From Hyphococcus luteus (GTDB lineage Bacteria; Pseudomonadota; Alphaproteobacteria; Caulobacterales; Parvularculaceae), in NCBI RefSeq assembly GCF_002943565.1, contig NZ_PJCH01000011.1:1-64000 (forward strand): DNA of 64,000 bases, in the 5' to 3' direction. The stretch's first letter is position 1; every line of letters begins with the position of its first letter. Position numbers and translations under genes: made by a program. Shown here piece by piece: positions 16,390-25,719 of the stretch. Under the pieces are notes generated by a model. The model did no database searches. It was not told the DNA's origin and was given only the letters and a program-made list of their open reading frames with translations.

Positions 16390-17313
16390 ATGACAATCAA
16401 CGCCTTGCGAACCCCCGACGAACGCTTCGAGGCCCTGCCGGACTGGCCCTATACGCCCCGCTATATCGACGATCTCCCCGGTTATGAGGGGCTCCGAATG
16501 CATTACGTCGATCACGGCCAGCGCGAGGGGCCGACATTTCTCTGCATCCACGGCGAGCCGAGCTGGGCCTATCTCTTCCGCAAGATGATCCCCGTCTTCG
16601 CCGCGGCGGGCCATCGCGCCGTCGCCGTCGACATGTTCGGTTTCGGACGCTCCGACAAGCCGGCGGACGATGAGACGTATACATATCATTTTCACCGCGA
16701 CGCCCTCCTCGCCTTTGTGGAGCGGATGGACCTCAAAGACGTCTGTCTCGTGGTGCAGGACTGGGGCGGGGTTCTCGGCCTGACGCTCCCCATGGCGGCG
16801 CCGCAGCGTTATACGCGCGCCATCGTCATGAACACGGGGCTCCCCGCCGGAGAGGAAGCGCCCGAAGGCTTCGCCATGTGGCGCGCCTTCAACCGCTCCC
16901 AGCCCGATCTCGACGTCGCCGCGCTGATGAAACGCGCAACGCCGATCCTCACCGACGAGGAGGCCGCCGCCTACGCCGCGCCCTTCCCTGATGCGAGCTA
17001 CAAGGGCGGCGTGCGGCGTTTTCCCGAACTCGTCATGCTGAAGGAACAGGGCAAGGAGCTGACTCCGGAGTCAGCCGAGGGCGTCGAAACCTCCCTCGCC
17101 GCGCGCAAATTCTGGTCGCAAGACTGGACGGGCGAGACGTTCATGGCCGTCGGCATGCAAGACCCGGTGCTCGGTCCGCCCGCCATGAAGGCGCTTCAGA
17201 AGATGATCAAGGGCTGCCCCGATCCGCTGGAAATCGCCAACGCCGGCCACTTCGTCCAGGAATGGGGCGAGCCGATTGCGAAAGCGGCGCTGGAGAAATT
17301 CGGGTTGGCGTGA
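16390..17313 (+). CDS. Haloalkane dehalogenase
   Basis: 307-residue alpha/beta hydrolase that cleaves carbon-halogen bonds with water. The signature VVQDWGG carries the nucleophile Asp124 and halide-binding Trp125. The oxyanion motif HGEPSW is at 54-59, and the catalytic His is in NAGHFVQEWG near residue 289. An acid residue is available in MQDPVLGP. The N-terminal region TPDERFEALPDWPY is characteristic of the DhlA-like HLD-I group. The open frame runs upstream antisense to lpd, but GGAGGGAA precedes the ATG at 16390 and homology starts there. Natural substrates are unknown; marine bacteria commonly carry such genes. Confidence 0.92.
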   Translation: MTINALRTPDERFEALPDWPYTPRYIDDLPGYEGLRMHYVDHGQREGPTFLCIHGEPSWAYLFRKMIPVFAAAGHRAVAVDMFGFGRSDKPADDETYTYHFHRDALLAFVERMDLKDVCLVVQDWGGVLGLTLPMAAPQRYTRAIVMNTGLPAGEEAPEGFAMWRAFNRSQPDLDVAALMKRATPILTDEEAAAYAAPFPDASYKGGVRRFPELVMLKEQGKELTPESAEGVETSLAARKFWSQDWTGETFMAVGMQDPVLGPPAMKALQKMIKGCPDPLEIANAGHFVQEWGEPIAKAALEKFGLA

Positions 17314-17315
17314 GC

Positions 17316-17843
17316 TTACGGCGCCGAACCGGCGCCGACATGCTTTCGCAAGGACCGCAGAAACATATTTGTCCGCGCTGTCATCTCTTCGATCGGCGCG
17401 CGGGCCAGCGCCTCCTCGCTCCAGCCCTCCGGCGGATTTAAGTCGGCCTGCAAATCCGCCATCCTCTGACGCTCCTCCTCGTCAAGCGGCAGCGCTTCCG
17501 CCGCCGCCAGCATCGCCAGAAGCTCGTGGATCTTGCGCATGGCCAAAAAAGCGCGCGTCATCCGATCTTTCAGAGCGGGCTCTTCGAGCCAGCTGCGCCC
17601 TTCAAACACCTCCTGCGTCACCCGCTGCCCGGCGCCGAGACACTCATAGACAATGCAGCCGCTAAAGCCGAGCTCCTCTCGCTTTTCGTGAATCGTGCAG
17701 GCGCCGGAGGATGAAAGCTTCGGACAGGGCGTGCTCGCCGGTTTGTCGATGGCGAAGGACTCGGATTTGTCGAAAGCGGGCGCCATGCAGCAAAGGGCGG
17801 CGCATCGCGTGCAGTCGGCGCGCAACTCGGCGGTGTTGCTCAT
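17316..17843 (-). CDS. Cysteine-cluster protein, unknown function
   Basis: 175 residues with an N-terminal cysteine cluster (DCTRCAALCC, then PCPKL, ACTIH, GCIVYEC and GAGQRV) resembling YkgJ-like zinc/iron clusters. It also resembles the N-terminal domain of certain actinobacterial pentapeptide-repeat proteins. No pentapeptide repeats follow; the C-terminal half is helical and acidic. Its start lies two bases after the stop of the upstream acylase gene, so the pair is likely co-transcribed and perhaps translationally coupled. At least eight cysteines in the first 80 residues imply metal binding. The function is not known. Confidence 0.8.
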   Translation of the reverse strand: MSNTAELRADCTRCAALCCMAPAFDKSESFAIDKPASTPCPKLSSSGACTIHEKREELGFSGCIVYECLGAGQRVTQEVFEGRSWLEEPALKDRMTRAFLAMRKIHELLAMLAAAEALPLDEEERQRMADLQADLNPPEGWSEEALARAPIEEMTARTNMFLRSLRKHVGAGSAP

Positions 17844-17845
17844 GG

Positions 17846-19990
17846 TTATTCGCCGCCCACCCTATAATCTCGCGTCGCTTCTTCGAACAGCGCCTCCAGC
17901 TCCATAGGCGGCTCCTTCCATTCTTCCGCAGCGAAGATCGGCGCCTGGTCGGCGTAATGGGGCGATGTCTCGTCGAGCGTCGCCGAGCCGAACTGGTGGA
18001 TCGTCTTGATTTCAACATCCCGCGCGCCGGACCAATCCGCATAGAGAATATATGTGTCGCCGCCGACAGCTTTTAACGGTCCCTCGCCGTCGCGCTCGGG
18101 ATAGACCGCGCGCAGCGTGTCCGGCCCGCCATTCAAAGGCAGCGAAAGATCGCCCCGCTTCAGGCGCACGGCCTCGCCCCATGTGGGGTCGATGCGTCCG
18201 AATTTCTCTTTCAGCTCCGCCGAAATGTCCCGCAGCGCCGTCTCGTAATCCGGCGTCTCGACGTCCTCGTCATTAAGGAGCGTCCCCCGCGCCCGCTGCG
18301 CCGTCAAAACCGCCAGCGCTGCAGACCGGCTGTCTTTCGTCACCGCGCCGTCCCAGGCGGCGAGCACGGCCCGCTCTTCTTCGAGATCCGCCGCATCGCC
18401 GGCGGCGAGGTCGCGCACCAGCTCCATGACGCGGGAGTTTTCGGCGTAAACATGATCTATCTTGTAGGCGACGAAGTCTTCCGATGTGATGGATGGATCG
18501 CCGCCGTAAAGCGCCTGTTCGCGAAGGCCGCGATTGGTGGTGCGCCGATCGACGCCATAATGAGGCGGAAAATCCGCCGGATCGGGATTGTCTTCCGGTC
18601 CCGACGATTGAAACGGCGTGTGATTGGCGTTCACCACATAGCCCGATAGCGGCATCACCACCTGCGGCACGTCATTAAGGGTGCGCTTGCCCGCCCAGAC
18701 AAGCGCCGGATCGGACCCGTCCTGCGCTTTCGACCAGTCGGGCCCCGCCGCGCGTTTCGGGATCGCCGCATTGTAATAATAGGCGATGACGCCGTCGCCG
18801 TCGGCGTAAACTGCGTTGAGGCTGGGGAGCGCCAGCATCTCCATCGCTGCGCGCCATTCGGCATAATCGCTTGCGCGGTTCATGCGGTAATATTGTTCGA
18901 GGGCGCGGATCTCTCCCCTGCCCGCATAAGAAACCGCAAACCACCCCTTGTCGGTTTCAAAAACCGGTCCGTGAACGGAAGTTAAAGCCCGGCGCGTCAC
19001 GGGCAGGCTGAACGGCCCCCATAACTTCACCCGGAACTTGATCTCCTTCACATCGAACTCGCGCCAGCCGCCGTCGAAACGGTACATGGACGGCTTTTTC
19101 GGATCGTCGACCTCCAGCTTATAGGCGTCGACGAGATCGGGCTTGTTGACGGTGAAGGCCCAGCCAAGATCGGGGCCGGCGCCGTGCAGGATGACCGGCG
19201 AGCCCGGAAAAATTCCGCCGATCATGTCCCAGCCTTCTTCGGACTTCACCCGCGCCTCGTACCAGGCGACAGGGCCCGTATAGGGCTGGTGCGAATTCAC
19301 CATCAGCCGCGTATGGCCGTCGGCGCTGCGCACCGGCGCGACGGCGATGGCGTTGGAGCCGGTCTCAAACCCCGCCGGGACTTTCAGAAAGGCTTCGCGC
19401 GCCGTCGCTGCGCGCTCTTCAATATCGACCTCGCCGTCGAAAAGCTTTTTGAGGTGGTTGTCGAGGCCGTAGAAAAAGGGCTGACGCGCCGCGAACCCGG
19501 CGACCACATCCTCGCCTTTGACGGGTAACGCATCGCGGGTGCAGCGCGCACGGTCTTCGGCGCAATAGAAATTAATCCCCGCCGCATAGGCTTCAGCGAG
19601 CGCGCGCGTTCGCGCCACAAGATCGGTTTCATAGCGTTCGGCGATGTCGTCGCCCGCCCCCATGGCGCGGATCAGGTAGTCGGTGACCGCCGCGTCTTCG
19701 CCGTCGCGCCGGGCGAGATCGCCGCGGGAAAAGAGGATTACGGTCTCGATGGTCTTCCAGTCGTCTTCGGCATGGGCGTAAGCGAGACCGAAGGCGACAT
19801 CGGCGTCGCGCGCGCCATAGATGTGGGGCACGCCAAAGGCGTCGCGGATGATGCGGGCGTCGAAAGCCTTCGCCGCCTCGCGCGCGGCGGCGGCGTCGAA
19901 GGGCGCGGGGGCCGGGGTTTTGAGGTAAAGCGCCGCGCCCGCCAGAATGACAAGCAGGGCCAGACCGCCAAACTTCAATATTTTCAACAT
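17846..19990 (-). CDS. Penicillin acylase-family (S45) amidohydrolase
   Basis: A 714-residue Ntn-hydrolase precursor. An N-terminal membrane/signal segment (about 5-22) is followed by the alpha chain and a spacer. The autocatalytic cleavage site is G211-S212 in ETGSNAIAVAP, where Ser212 becomes the N-terminal nucleophile of the beta chain. HGPVFETDKGWF and NANHTPFQS are further typical beta-chain segments. Members hydrolyse penicillins or N-acyl homoserine lactones (PvdQ, QuiP types); substrate choice cannot be read here. It would act in the periplasm. It is divergent from gamma-glutamyltransferase (118-base gap) and followed at once by the cysteine-cluster protein. Confidence 0.92.
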   Translation of the reverse strand: MLKILKFGGLALLVILAGAALYLKTPAPAPFDAAAAREAAKAFDARIIRDAFGVPHIYGARDADVAFGLAYAHAEDDWKTIETVILFSRGDLARRDGEDAAVTDYLIRAMGAGDDIAERYETDLVARTRALAEAYAAGINFYCAEDRARCTRDALPVKGEDVVAGFAARQPFFYGLDNHLKKLFDGEVDIEERAATAREAFLKVPAGFETGSNAIAVAPVRSADGHTRLMVNSHQPYTGPVAWYEARVKSEEGWDMIGGIFPGSPVILHGAGPDLGWAFTVNKPDLVDAYKLEVDDPKKPSMYRFDGGWREFDVKEIKFRVKLWGPFSLPVTRRALTSVHGPVFETDKGWFAVSYAGRGEIRALEQYYRMNRASDYAEWRAAMEMLALPSLNAVYADGDGVIAYYYNAAIPKRAAGPDWSKAQDGSDPALVWAGKRTLNDVPQVVMPLSGYVVNANHTPFQSSGPEDNPDPADFPPHYGVDRRTTNRGLREQALYGGDPSITSEDFVAYKIDHVYAENSRVMELVRDLAAGDAADLEEERAVLAAWDGAVTKDSRSAALAVLTAQRARGTLLNDEDVETPDYETALRDISAELKEKFGRIDPTWGEAVRLKRGDLSLPLNGGPDTLRAVYPERDGEGPLKAVGGDTYILYADWSGARDVEIKTIHQFGSATLDETSPHYADQAPIFAAEEWKEPPMELEALFEEATRDYRVGGE

Positions 19991-20108
19991 GCTCCGCCCC
20001 GACCCTCAATTCCGGTCTAATGCCGATTGGCGCGATACTGCCATGGTTTTTGGCGGCGGAACCAGCCTATAAAACAGGGGAAAGCCCGCCACGCCCGGAA
20101 AGGACTGC

Positions 20109-21848
20109 ATGCTTCACCGACTTTGCGCCCTGATCGCCGCCCTCGCCGTCAGTCTTTCCGCCAGCTTTGCGTTCGCTTTTGCTCAAGAGGTTCCGCCCCT
20201 CCCCAATGCGGTCCACAGCCCAAATGCGGGGCGCGAAGGCATGGTCGTCGCCGAAGAGCAGCGCGCGACGGAAATCGGCGCCGACATCCTGGCGCAGGGC
20301 GGCAACGCTGTCGACGCGGCTGTTGCAACCGCTTTCGCCCTTGCCGTCACCTATCCGGCCGCGGGCAATCTCGGCGGCGGCGGCTTCATGATGGTTTATC
20401 TCGCCGATGAAGACCGCGTTGTCGCCGTCGATTATCGCGAAATGGCGCCGGGCGCGGCGGATCGCGACATGTATCTCGACAAAGAGGGCGAGGTCGTTCG
20501 CGCGGACATCATGAAAACGCTCAAGGGCGCAGGCGTGCCAGGGACAGTGGCCGGCCTGCTTTATGCGCAGGAGAAATACGGCAGGCTTTCGCGAAAAGAC
20601 GTGATGGCGCCGGCGATCCGGCTGGCGGAGAAAGGCTATCCCCTGCGCTATTACGATACGGCGCGGGTCGAAGCCTACCGTTCGCGGCTGACGCGCAACG
20701 AGGCGGCGCTCGCCGAGTTCTTCAAACCGGACGGCGCGGCTTACCTTCCCGGCGAAACTTTCAAGCGCAAGGACCTTGCGAAGACGCTGAAGGCAATTTC
20801 AAAGAAAGGCCGCGACGGCTTTTACAAGGGCTGGGTCGCGGATGCGATTGTCGCGGACATGCCCAATCATGGCGGGCTGATCAGCCATGACGATCTTGAA
20901 AACTACGAAGTGACGGAGCGCGACCCCGTGCGCGGGACGTATCGCGGCTATGACATCGTCTCCATGCCGCCGCCGAGCTCCGGCGGCGTTCATTTGATCG
21001 AGATGCTCAACATGCTGGAAACGCGCGCGCCCAGAAGCGGCCAGAGCGACGATGCGGAGACCCTGCACTTCCTCGCCGAGGTCATGCGCCGGGCCTATGC
21101 GGATCGCGCCGAGCATCTCGGCGATCCGGATTATGTCGACGTCCCGGTCGAGGGGCTGACCTCGAAGACTTACGCCCACGATCTCGCCGCGGCCATCGAT
21201 CCGGACAGCGCGACGCCGTCCTCCAAGATCGGCGCCGGCGATCCTTATCCTTACGAGAGCGCCGATACGACGCATCTTTCCGTCATCGACGCTGAGGGGA
21301 ACATGGTCGCCAATACTTATACGCTGAACGCCAGCTTCGGCTCGGGCATCGTCATCCCGGGAACGGGCGTTCTGATGAACAACGAGATGGACGATTTTTC
21401 CGCCGCGCCGGGCGTTCCCAATTATTACGGTCTCGTCGGCGACGAGAAAAACGCCATCGCCGCGGGCAAGCGCCCCCTCTCCTCCATGACGCCGACGCTC
21501 GTCTTCAAGGACGGCGAGCCCTATCTCGCAACCGGCGCGCAAGGCGGTTCGCGCATCATCACCGCCGTCCTGCAGGTGATCGTCAATGTCATCGATCGCG
21601 GCATGAATGTCGCCGACGCCACGGACCATCCGCGCATCCACCACCAATGGCTGCCCGACGAAATCCTCTATGAGCCGGGGCTCAGCGCCGATACGATCCG
21701 TCTTTTGGAGGCGAAGGGGCACACGCTGGAGCCGTTCGACTGGCACGCCACGCCGCAGACGCTTCTCTGGCGAGACGGCTGGGCCTATGGCTATGCCGAC
21801 GAGCGAACGCCGGGCAGCGCCGCCTGTTCGCCGGACGGCGGCTGTTAG
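20109..21848 (+). CDS. ggt: Gamma-glutamyltransferase
   Basis: 579 residues with a signal peptide (about 1-26). An Ntn-hydrolase precursor is cleaved before Thr387 (DTTHLSVID), giving large and small subunits. The small subunit contains NASFGSG, NNEMDDFS and GGSRI, all standard. It hydrolyses glutathione and other gamma-glutamyl compounds in the periplasm and may supply cysteine and glutamate. The C-terminal tail ends with two cysteines (ACSPDGGC), an uncommon feature. It lies between the acylase and alkaline phosphatase, all predicted exported enzymes, suggesting a cluster for scavenging. Confidence 0.95.
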   Translation: MLHRLCALIAALAVSLSASFAFAFAQEVPPLPNAVHSPNAGREGMVVAEEQRATEIGADILAQGGNAVDAAVATAFALAVTYPAAGNLGGGGFMMVYLADEDRVVAVDYREMAPGAADRDMYLDKEGEVVRADIMKTLKGAGVPGTVAGLLYAQEKYGRLSRKDVMAPAIRLAEKGYPLRYYDTARVEAYRSRLTRNEAALAEFFKPDGAAYLPGETFKRKDLAKTLKAISKKGRDGFYKGWVADAIVADMPNHGGLISHDDLENYEVTERDPVRGTYRGYDIVSMPPPSSGGVHLIEMLNMLETRAPRSGQSDDAETLHFLAEVMRRAYADRAEHLGDPDYVDVPVEGLTSKTYAHDLAAAIDPDSATPSSKIGAGDPYPYESADTTHLSVIDAEGNMVANTYTLNASFGSGIVIPGTGVLMNNEMDDFSAAPGVPNYYGLVGDEKNAIAAGKRPLSSMTPTLVFKDGEPYLATGAQGGSRIITAVLQVIVNVIDRGMNVADATDHPRIHHQWLPDEILYEPGLSADTIRLLEAKGHTLEPFDWHATPQTLLWRDGWAYGYADERTPGSAACSPDGGC

Positions 21849-21919
21849 ACGCCTACATAATTCTGTCGCATGAGCGCGGCAGATAGAATGCGAGTGAAAT
21901 CATGACGGGAATGAAATCC

Positions 21920-23458
21920 ATGAAAATTTATGCAGCGCTGCTGATGGGCGCGGGGCTCGCCGCCTGTACAAGCGCGCCGATGACAGAAACGGCGCCGAAG
22001 GCCGCCGCCACCGGCGACGCCTGGTTCGACGGCGCACAGGCGACTCTCGCCCAAAGGAAGACCGTCAAACCGGTCAAGACCAGAGCGAAAAACGTCATCC
22101 TCTTCATCGCCGACGGCATGGACCCGACCACCGTCGCCGCCGCGCGCATCTATGACGGCCAGTCCCGGGGCGAGGAAGGCGAGGAAAATCTCCTCTCCTT
22201 CGAGCGTTTTCCGAACCTCGCCATGTCGAAAACCTACAACACCGACATGCAAGTGCCGGATTCCGCCGGAACCATGAGCGCCATGGCGACAGGCTACAAA
22301 ACCCGTATCGGACATATCTCGGTCAAAAAAGAAGTCCCGCGCAGCGATTGCGCAGCGAGCCTTTCCGCACACGCGCCGACCTTTGTGGAGATCGCGGAAC
22401 AGGCGGGGCTTTCGACGGGCGTGATTTCGACCGCCCGCCTCACCCATGCGACGCCGGCGGCGACTTACGCCCATGTTCCCGACCGCGATTGGGAGCGCGA
22501 CACGGATTTGCCCGAAGGCGCGTTCGAGGCAGGCTGCCGCGACATTGCGAGCCAGCTTATCGACTTTCCTTATGGCGACGGCGTCGATTTCGCCATGGGC
22601 GGCGGGCGCGCCAACTTCCTGCCCGAGGACGCCAAAGACCCGGAAGACGCGGATCGCACGGGCGGACGCAAGGACGGGCGCAACCTCGCCGCCGAATGGG
22701 TCTCGAAATCCGACCATCACGCCTTTGTCTGGAACAAGGAGCAATTCGACGCTGTCGATCCGGAAAGCGATCCGCGCGTGCTCGGCCTCTTTGAAATATC
22801 GCATATGAACTATGAAGCCGACCGCGAAAGCGACAAGGCGGGCGAGCCCTCGCTCGAAGACATGACCCGCAAAGCGATCCAAATTCTCTCGCGCGACGAT
22901 GACGGCTTCGTCCTGATGGTCGAAGCAGGACGCGTCGATCATGCGCACCACATGGGCAACGCCGCGCGCGCGCTCATCGATGCGCAGGAATATAGCCAGG
23001 CCGTCGCAGCAGCCCGCGAGATGACAAGCCCCGAAGACACGCTGATCATCGCCACGGCCGATCATGGCCATACGCTCACCTTTGCGGGCTATCCGGCGAA
23101 GGGCAACGATATTCTCGGCCTGGTGCGTTATGTCAGCGACGGGGGCGAAAGCAAACTCATGCTCGCCGCAGATGGAAAACCCTATACAACGCTCGGCTAC
23201 GCCAACGGACCGGGCTCGGTCTATCACAAGGGCGTCGATCATCGCGAACGGCCTATCGGCGATGAGGAAGAGGTCGAGGATCTCGAATATCTTCAGCCAT
23301 CATTGGTGCCGACAGGCTCCGAAACCCATGGCGGCCAGGACGTCACCATCTACGCCTCAGGCCCGGACGCCTGGCTCTTCTCGGGCGTCGTCGAGCAGAA
23401 TTACATCTTCCACGTGATGATGGATGCGCTGCGGCTTGATCCGCAGGTTGAAGAATAA
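21920..23458 (+). CDS. Alkaline phosphatase, lipoprotein
   Basis: About 512 residues from the third Met (MKIYAAL), giving a compact lipoprotein signal with lipobox LAAC; earlier Met codons at 21902 and 21911 are possible. PhoA-superfamily metal and nucleophile motifs are visible: NVILFIADGMD, the catalytic Ser in DSAGTMSAMATG, VEAGRVDHAHH, and TADHGHT with the late metal-binding histidines. It releases phosphate from monoesters in the periplasm or at the cell surface. Ggt lies 53-70 bases upstream on the same strand, and a terminator follows directly. No Pho box was identified by eye. Confidence 0.93.
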   Translation: MKIYAALLMGAGLAACTSAPMTETAPKAAATGDAWFDGAQATLAQRKTVKPVKTRAKNVILFIADGMDPTTVAAARIYDGQSRGEEGEENLLSFERFPNLAMSKTYNTDMQVPDSAGTMSAMATGYKTRIGHISVKKEVPRSDCAASLSAHAPTFVEIAEQAGLSTGVISTARLTHATPAATYAHVPDRDWERDTDLPEGAFEAGCRDIASQLIDFPYGDGVDFAMGGGRANFLPEDAKDPEDADRTGGRKDGRNLAAEWVSKSDHHAFVWNKEQFDAVDPESDPRVLGLFEISHMNYEADRESDKAGEPSLEDMTRKAIQILSRDDDGFVLMVEAGRVDHAHHMGNAARALIDAQEYSQAVAAAREMTSPEDTLIIATADHGHTLTFAGYPAKGNDILGLVRYVSDGGESKLMLAADGKPYTTLGYANGPGSVYHKGVDHRERPIGDEEEVEDLEYLQPSLVPTGSETHGGQDVTIYASGPDAWLFSGVVEQNYIFHVMMDALRLDPQVEE

Positions 23459-23460
23459 AA

Positions 23461-23495
23461 AAGGCGGACGCGATTAACCGCATCCGCCGTTTTTC
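23461..23495 (+). terminator. Rho-independent terminator after alkaline phosphatase
   Basis: GGCGGA (23463-23468) pairs with TCCGCC (23483-23488), with a further inner stem and one mismatch, then GTTTTTCTT. It lies between two converging genes. Confidence 0.8.
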
Positions 23496-23531
23496 TTATC
23501 TGAAATAGAGCGTGAAGTTTCTCCGCCGGCC

Positions 23532-24458
23532 TTACGCCACCGGGTCGAGCCAGCCCCATTCGTCTTCGGTTTCGCCGGAGAAGATGCCGAAGAACATATC
23601 CTGGATCTGCGACGTGGCCGGACGATTGCCTTTGCCAACCGGCAGCCGGTCGATGGAGCGCACCGGGGTGATTTCCGCCGCCGTGCCCGTCAGGAACACC
23701 TCGTCCGCCGCGTACAGCATCTCGCGGGGGATCGACTGCTCCACGACTTCGTAACCGGCTTTCTTCGCCAGCGTGATCACCGTGTCGCGGGTGATGCCGG
23801 CGAGGATCGAGGACGCCGCCGTCGGCGTGTAGATTTTGCCGTTCATCACGATGAAGATGTTTTCGCCGGCGCCTTCCGACACCGTGCCGTCATGGGCGAG
23901 CCCCAGCCCTTCCGCAAAACCGGAAAGCTTGGCTTCCTGCGAGACGAGCCGGCTCGAGAGATAATTGCCGCCGGCCTTGACGCCCGCCGGGGTCGTGCCC
24001 GGCGCATTGCGCCGCCAGCTGGAGAACGCCACGTCGATGCCGTTCTTCAGGCCTTCCTCGCCAAGATAGGCGCCCCAGGGGAACGCTGCGATCGCGAAAT
24101 CGGTCGGCGCGTCGAAAGCAGCCGGGCCCATCTCGCCATAGCCGAGAAAGGCGACGGGACGGATATAGGCGCTTTCAAGATCGTTCTTGGCGACCACGTC
24201 CTTGCAGACCTGCATGATCTCCTCGACGGAGTATTTCGACAGATCGATGCGGTAAACGCTGGCGGAGAAGAACAGGCGCTCGATATGTTCGCGGTTCCGG
24301 AATACGCATACGCCCTTATGCTTTGTGTTGTAGGCGCGCATCCCTTCGAACACCGAGGTCCCGTAATGGAGACCATGGGTCATTACGTGGGTTGTCGCCT
24401 CGGCCCAGGGGATCATTTCACCGTTGCGCCAGATATATTTGGCTTCCTGGATAGGCAT
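23532..24458 (-). CDS. ilvE: Branched-chain amino acid aminotransferase
   Basis: A 308-residue fold-type IV PLP enzyme that interconverts leucine, isoleucine and valine with their 2-oxo acids. The PLP lysine is Lys161 in PAGVKAGGNYLSS. HYGTSVFEGMRAY, the late SEGAGENIF and FLTGTAAEITPV are family hallmarks. The frame is open 21 codons upstream, but homology starts at MPIQEAKYIW. It converges on the alkaline phosphatase terminator and is divergent from mazG. Specificity as IlvE rather than a D-amino acid transaminase is supported by overall length and these motifs. Confidence 0.95.
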   Translation of the reverse strand: MPIQEAKYIWRNGEMIPWAEATTHVMTHGLHYGTSVFEGMRAYNTKHKGVCVFRNREHIERLFFSASVYRIDLSKYSVEEIMQVCKDVVAKNDLESAYIRPVAFLGYGEMGPAAFDAPTDFAIAAFPWGAYLGEEGLKNGIDVAFSSWRRNAPGTTPAGVKAGGNYLSSRLVSQEAKLSGFAEGLGLAHDGTVSEGAGENIFIVMNGKIYTPTAASSILAGITRDTVITLAKKAGYEVVEQSIPREMLYAADEVFLTGTAAEITPVRSIDRLPVGKGNRPATSQIQDMFFGIFSGETEDEWGWLDPVA

Positions 24459-24634
24459 GAGGGTCGTTCCTTCTACTGTTTTGAAGGCCGTCTGAATGGC
24501 TGAGCCACGCCGCAATTGCAAGCGTTGTCCGACATTCGGACCGGTCCATGGTGGCGTTTGGCGGGAATGTTCTCTAATCCGGGCGGAAGGAGCAGATTTC
24601 GCCCTGTCCGTAGTCAGACCGGAAAGCCGCGCCC

Positions 24635-25471
24635 ATGACCGATGAAGTTTCCTCTCAAAACCCTTCCGAGGACGCCCGCAAGATCGACGCCCTTTTGGAG
24701 GTGATGGCCCGATTGAGGTCGCCAGAAGGCGGCTGTCCCTGGGATCTGGAGCAGAATTTCCGGACCATCGCGCCCTATACGGTCGAGGAGGCCTATGAGG
24801 TCGCGGACGCCATCGAGCGGGGCGATATGGCGGGGCTGAAGGAAGAGCTCGGCGATCTCCTCTTCCAGTCGGTCTTCCACGCCCAGATGGCGAAGGAGGA
24901 AGGTCTCTTTACGTTCGGCGATGTCGCCGAGGCTATCGCCGAGAAAATGATCCGCCGTCACCCCCATGTCTTCGGCGAGGACGATATGCGGTCATCCGAG
25001 GAGCAGACCGCGGCCTGGGAAGTGCAGAAAGCGGAAGAGCGGAAAGCCAAGGGCAAGGACGGCCTGCTTGACGATGTGCCCGCGGGCCTGCCCGGCCTCA
25101 CCCGCGCCGTGAAGCTGCAAAAGCGCGCAGGACGCGTCGGTTTCGACTGGTCGGATGCGCGTTCCGTGCTCGACAAGATCGCCGAGGAAACAGAAGAGCT
25201 CACCGAGGCGATGGCGAACGCCGACAAGGATCATATCGAGGAAGAGTTCGGCGATCTTCTCTTCGTGCTCGCCAATCTCTCACGCCATCTCGACATCGAT
25301 CCCGAAAGCGCGCTGCGCCGCGCCAACGAGAAATTCATCCGCCGCTTTAAACATATTGAGAAGACGTTTTCCGCGCGCGGCGAAAGCCTCGCCGATGCGT
25401 CGCTCGATGATATGGAAGCGGTCTGGAATGAGGCGAAGGCGCTGGATAAGACGGCGAAGGATCGCGCGTAA
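24635..25471 (+). CDS. mazG: Nucleoside triphosphate pyrophosphohydrolase MazG
   Basis: 278 residues with two MazG repeats. The N-terminal repeat carries CPWDLEQ and EEAYEVADAI with EELGDLLFQ; the C-terminal repeat carries EETEELTEA with EEFGDLLFVLANL. The paired ExxE...ExxD metal-binding motifs are intact in both halves. The enzyme hydrolyses NTPs to NMP and pyrophosphate, house-cleaning damaged nucleotides. In E. coli it also lowers ppGpp, which is of note given the RelA/SpoT island 11 kb away, although no link is shown. It is divergent from ilvE and followed by palindromic repeats. Confidence 0.95.
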   Translation: MTDEVSSQNPSEDARKIDALLEVMARLRSPEGGCPWDLEQNFRTIAPYTVEEAYEVADAIERGDMAGLKEELGDLLFQSVFHAQMAKEEGLFTFGDVAEAIAEKMIRRHPHVFGEDDMRSSEEQTAAWEVQKAEERKAKGKDGLLDDVPAGLPGLTRAVKLQKRAGRVGFDWSDARSVLDKIAEETEELTEAMANADKDHIEEEFGDLLFVLANLSRHLDIDPESALRRANEKFIRRFKHIEKTFSARGESLADASLDDMEAVWNEAKALDKTAKDRA

Positions 25472-25480
25472 TTCTCCCTC

Positions 25481-25575
25481 TTCCCCCGCTTGCGGGGAAG
25501 TCCCGGCGAAGCCGGGGATGGGGCTCACCCCCTCCGTCTCGCTGCGCTCGACACCTCCCCCGCATGCGGGGGAGG
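25481..25575. repeat. Cluster of palindromic intergenic repeats
   Basis: Three inverted repeats in 95 bases: CCCCGCTTGCGGGG around 25483-25497, CCCGGC-GAA-GCCGGG at 25502-25516, and a perfect 22-base palindrome at 25554-25575 (CCTCCCCCGCA pairing with TGCGGGGGAGG). They resemble the units at 12531-12672 and lie between mazG and cysK, probably REP-like elements. Confidence 0.65.
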
Positions 25576-25719
25576 AAAAGCGGTGCGGTTAATGAGCATC
25601 TCCTCCCCACAATATCTCATCACGCTTGTTAGAAATTATGCCTTCAATCTCCCGCGAGGACGGGGCAAGTTGCGCCCAAATTGATCTATAAAAGACCGCC
25701 TTTCGGAGTACCGATTTCC

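Noticed and set aside
21845-23242. 465-residue minus-strand frame antisense to alkaline phosphatase
   Set aside because: The plus strand shows all PhoA-type motifs; the reverse frame has no recognisable domain.
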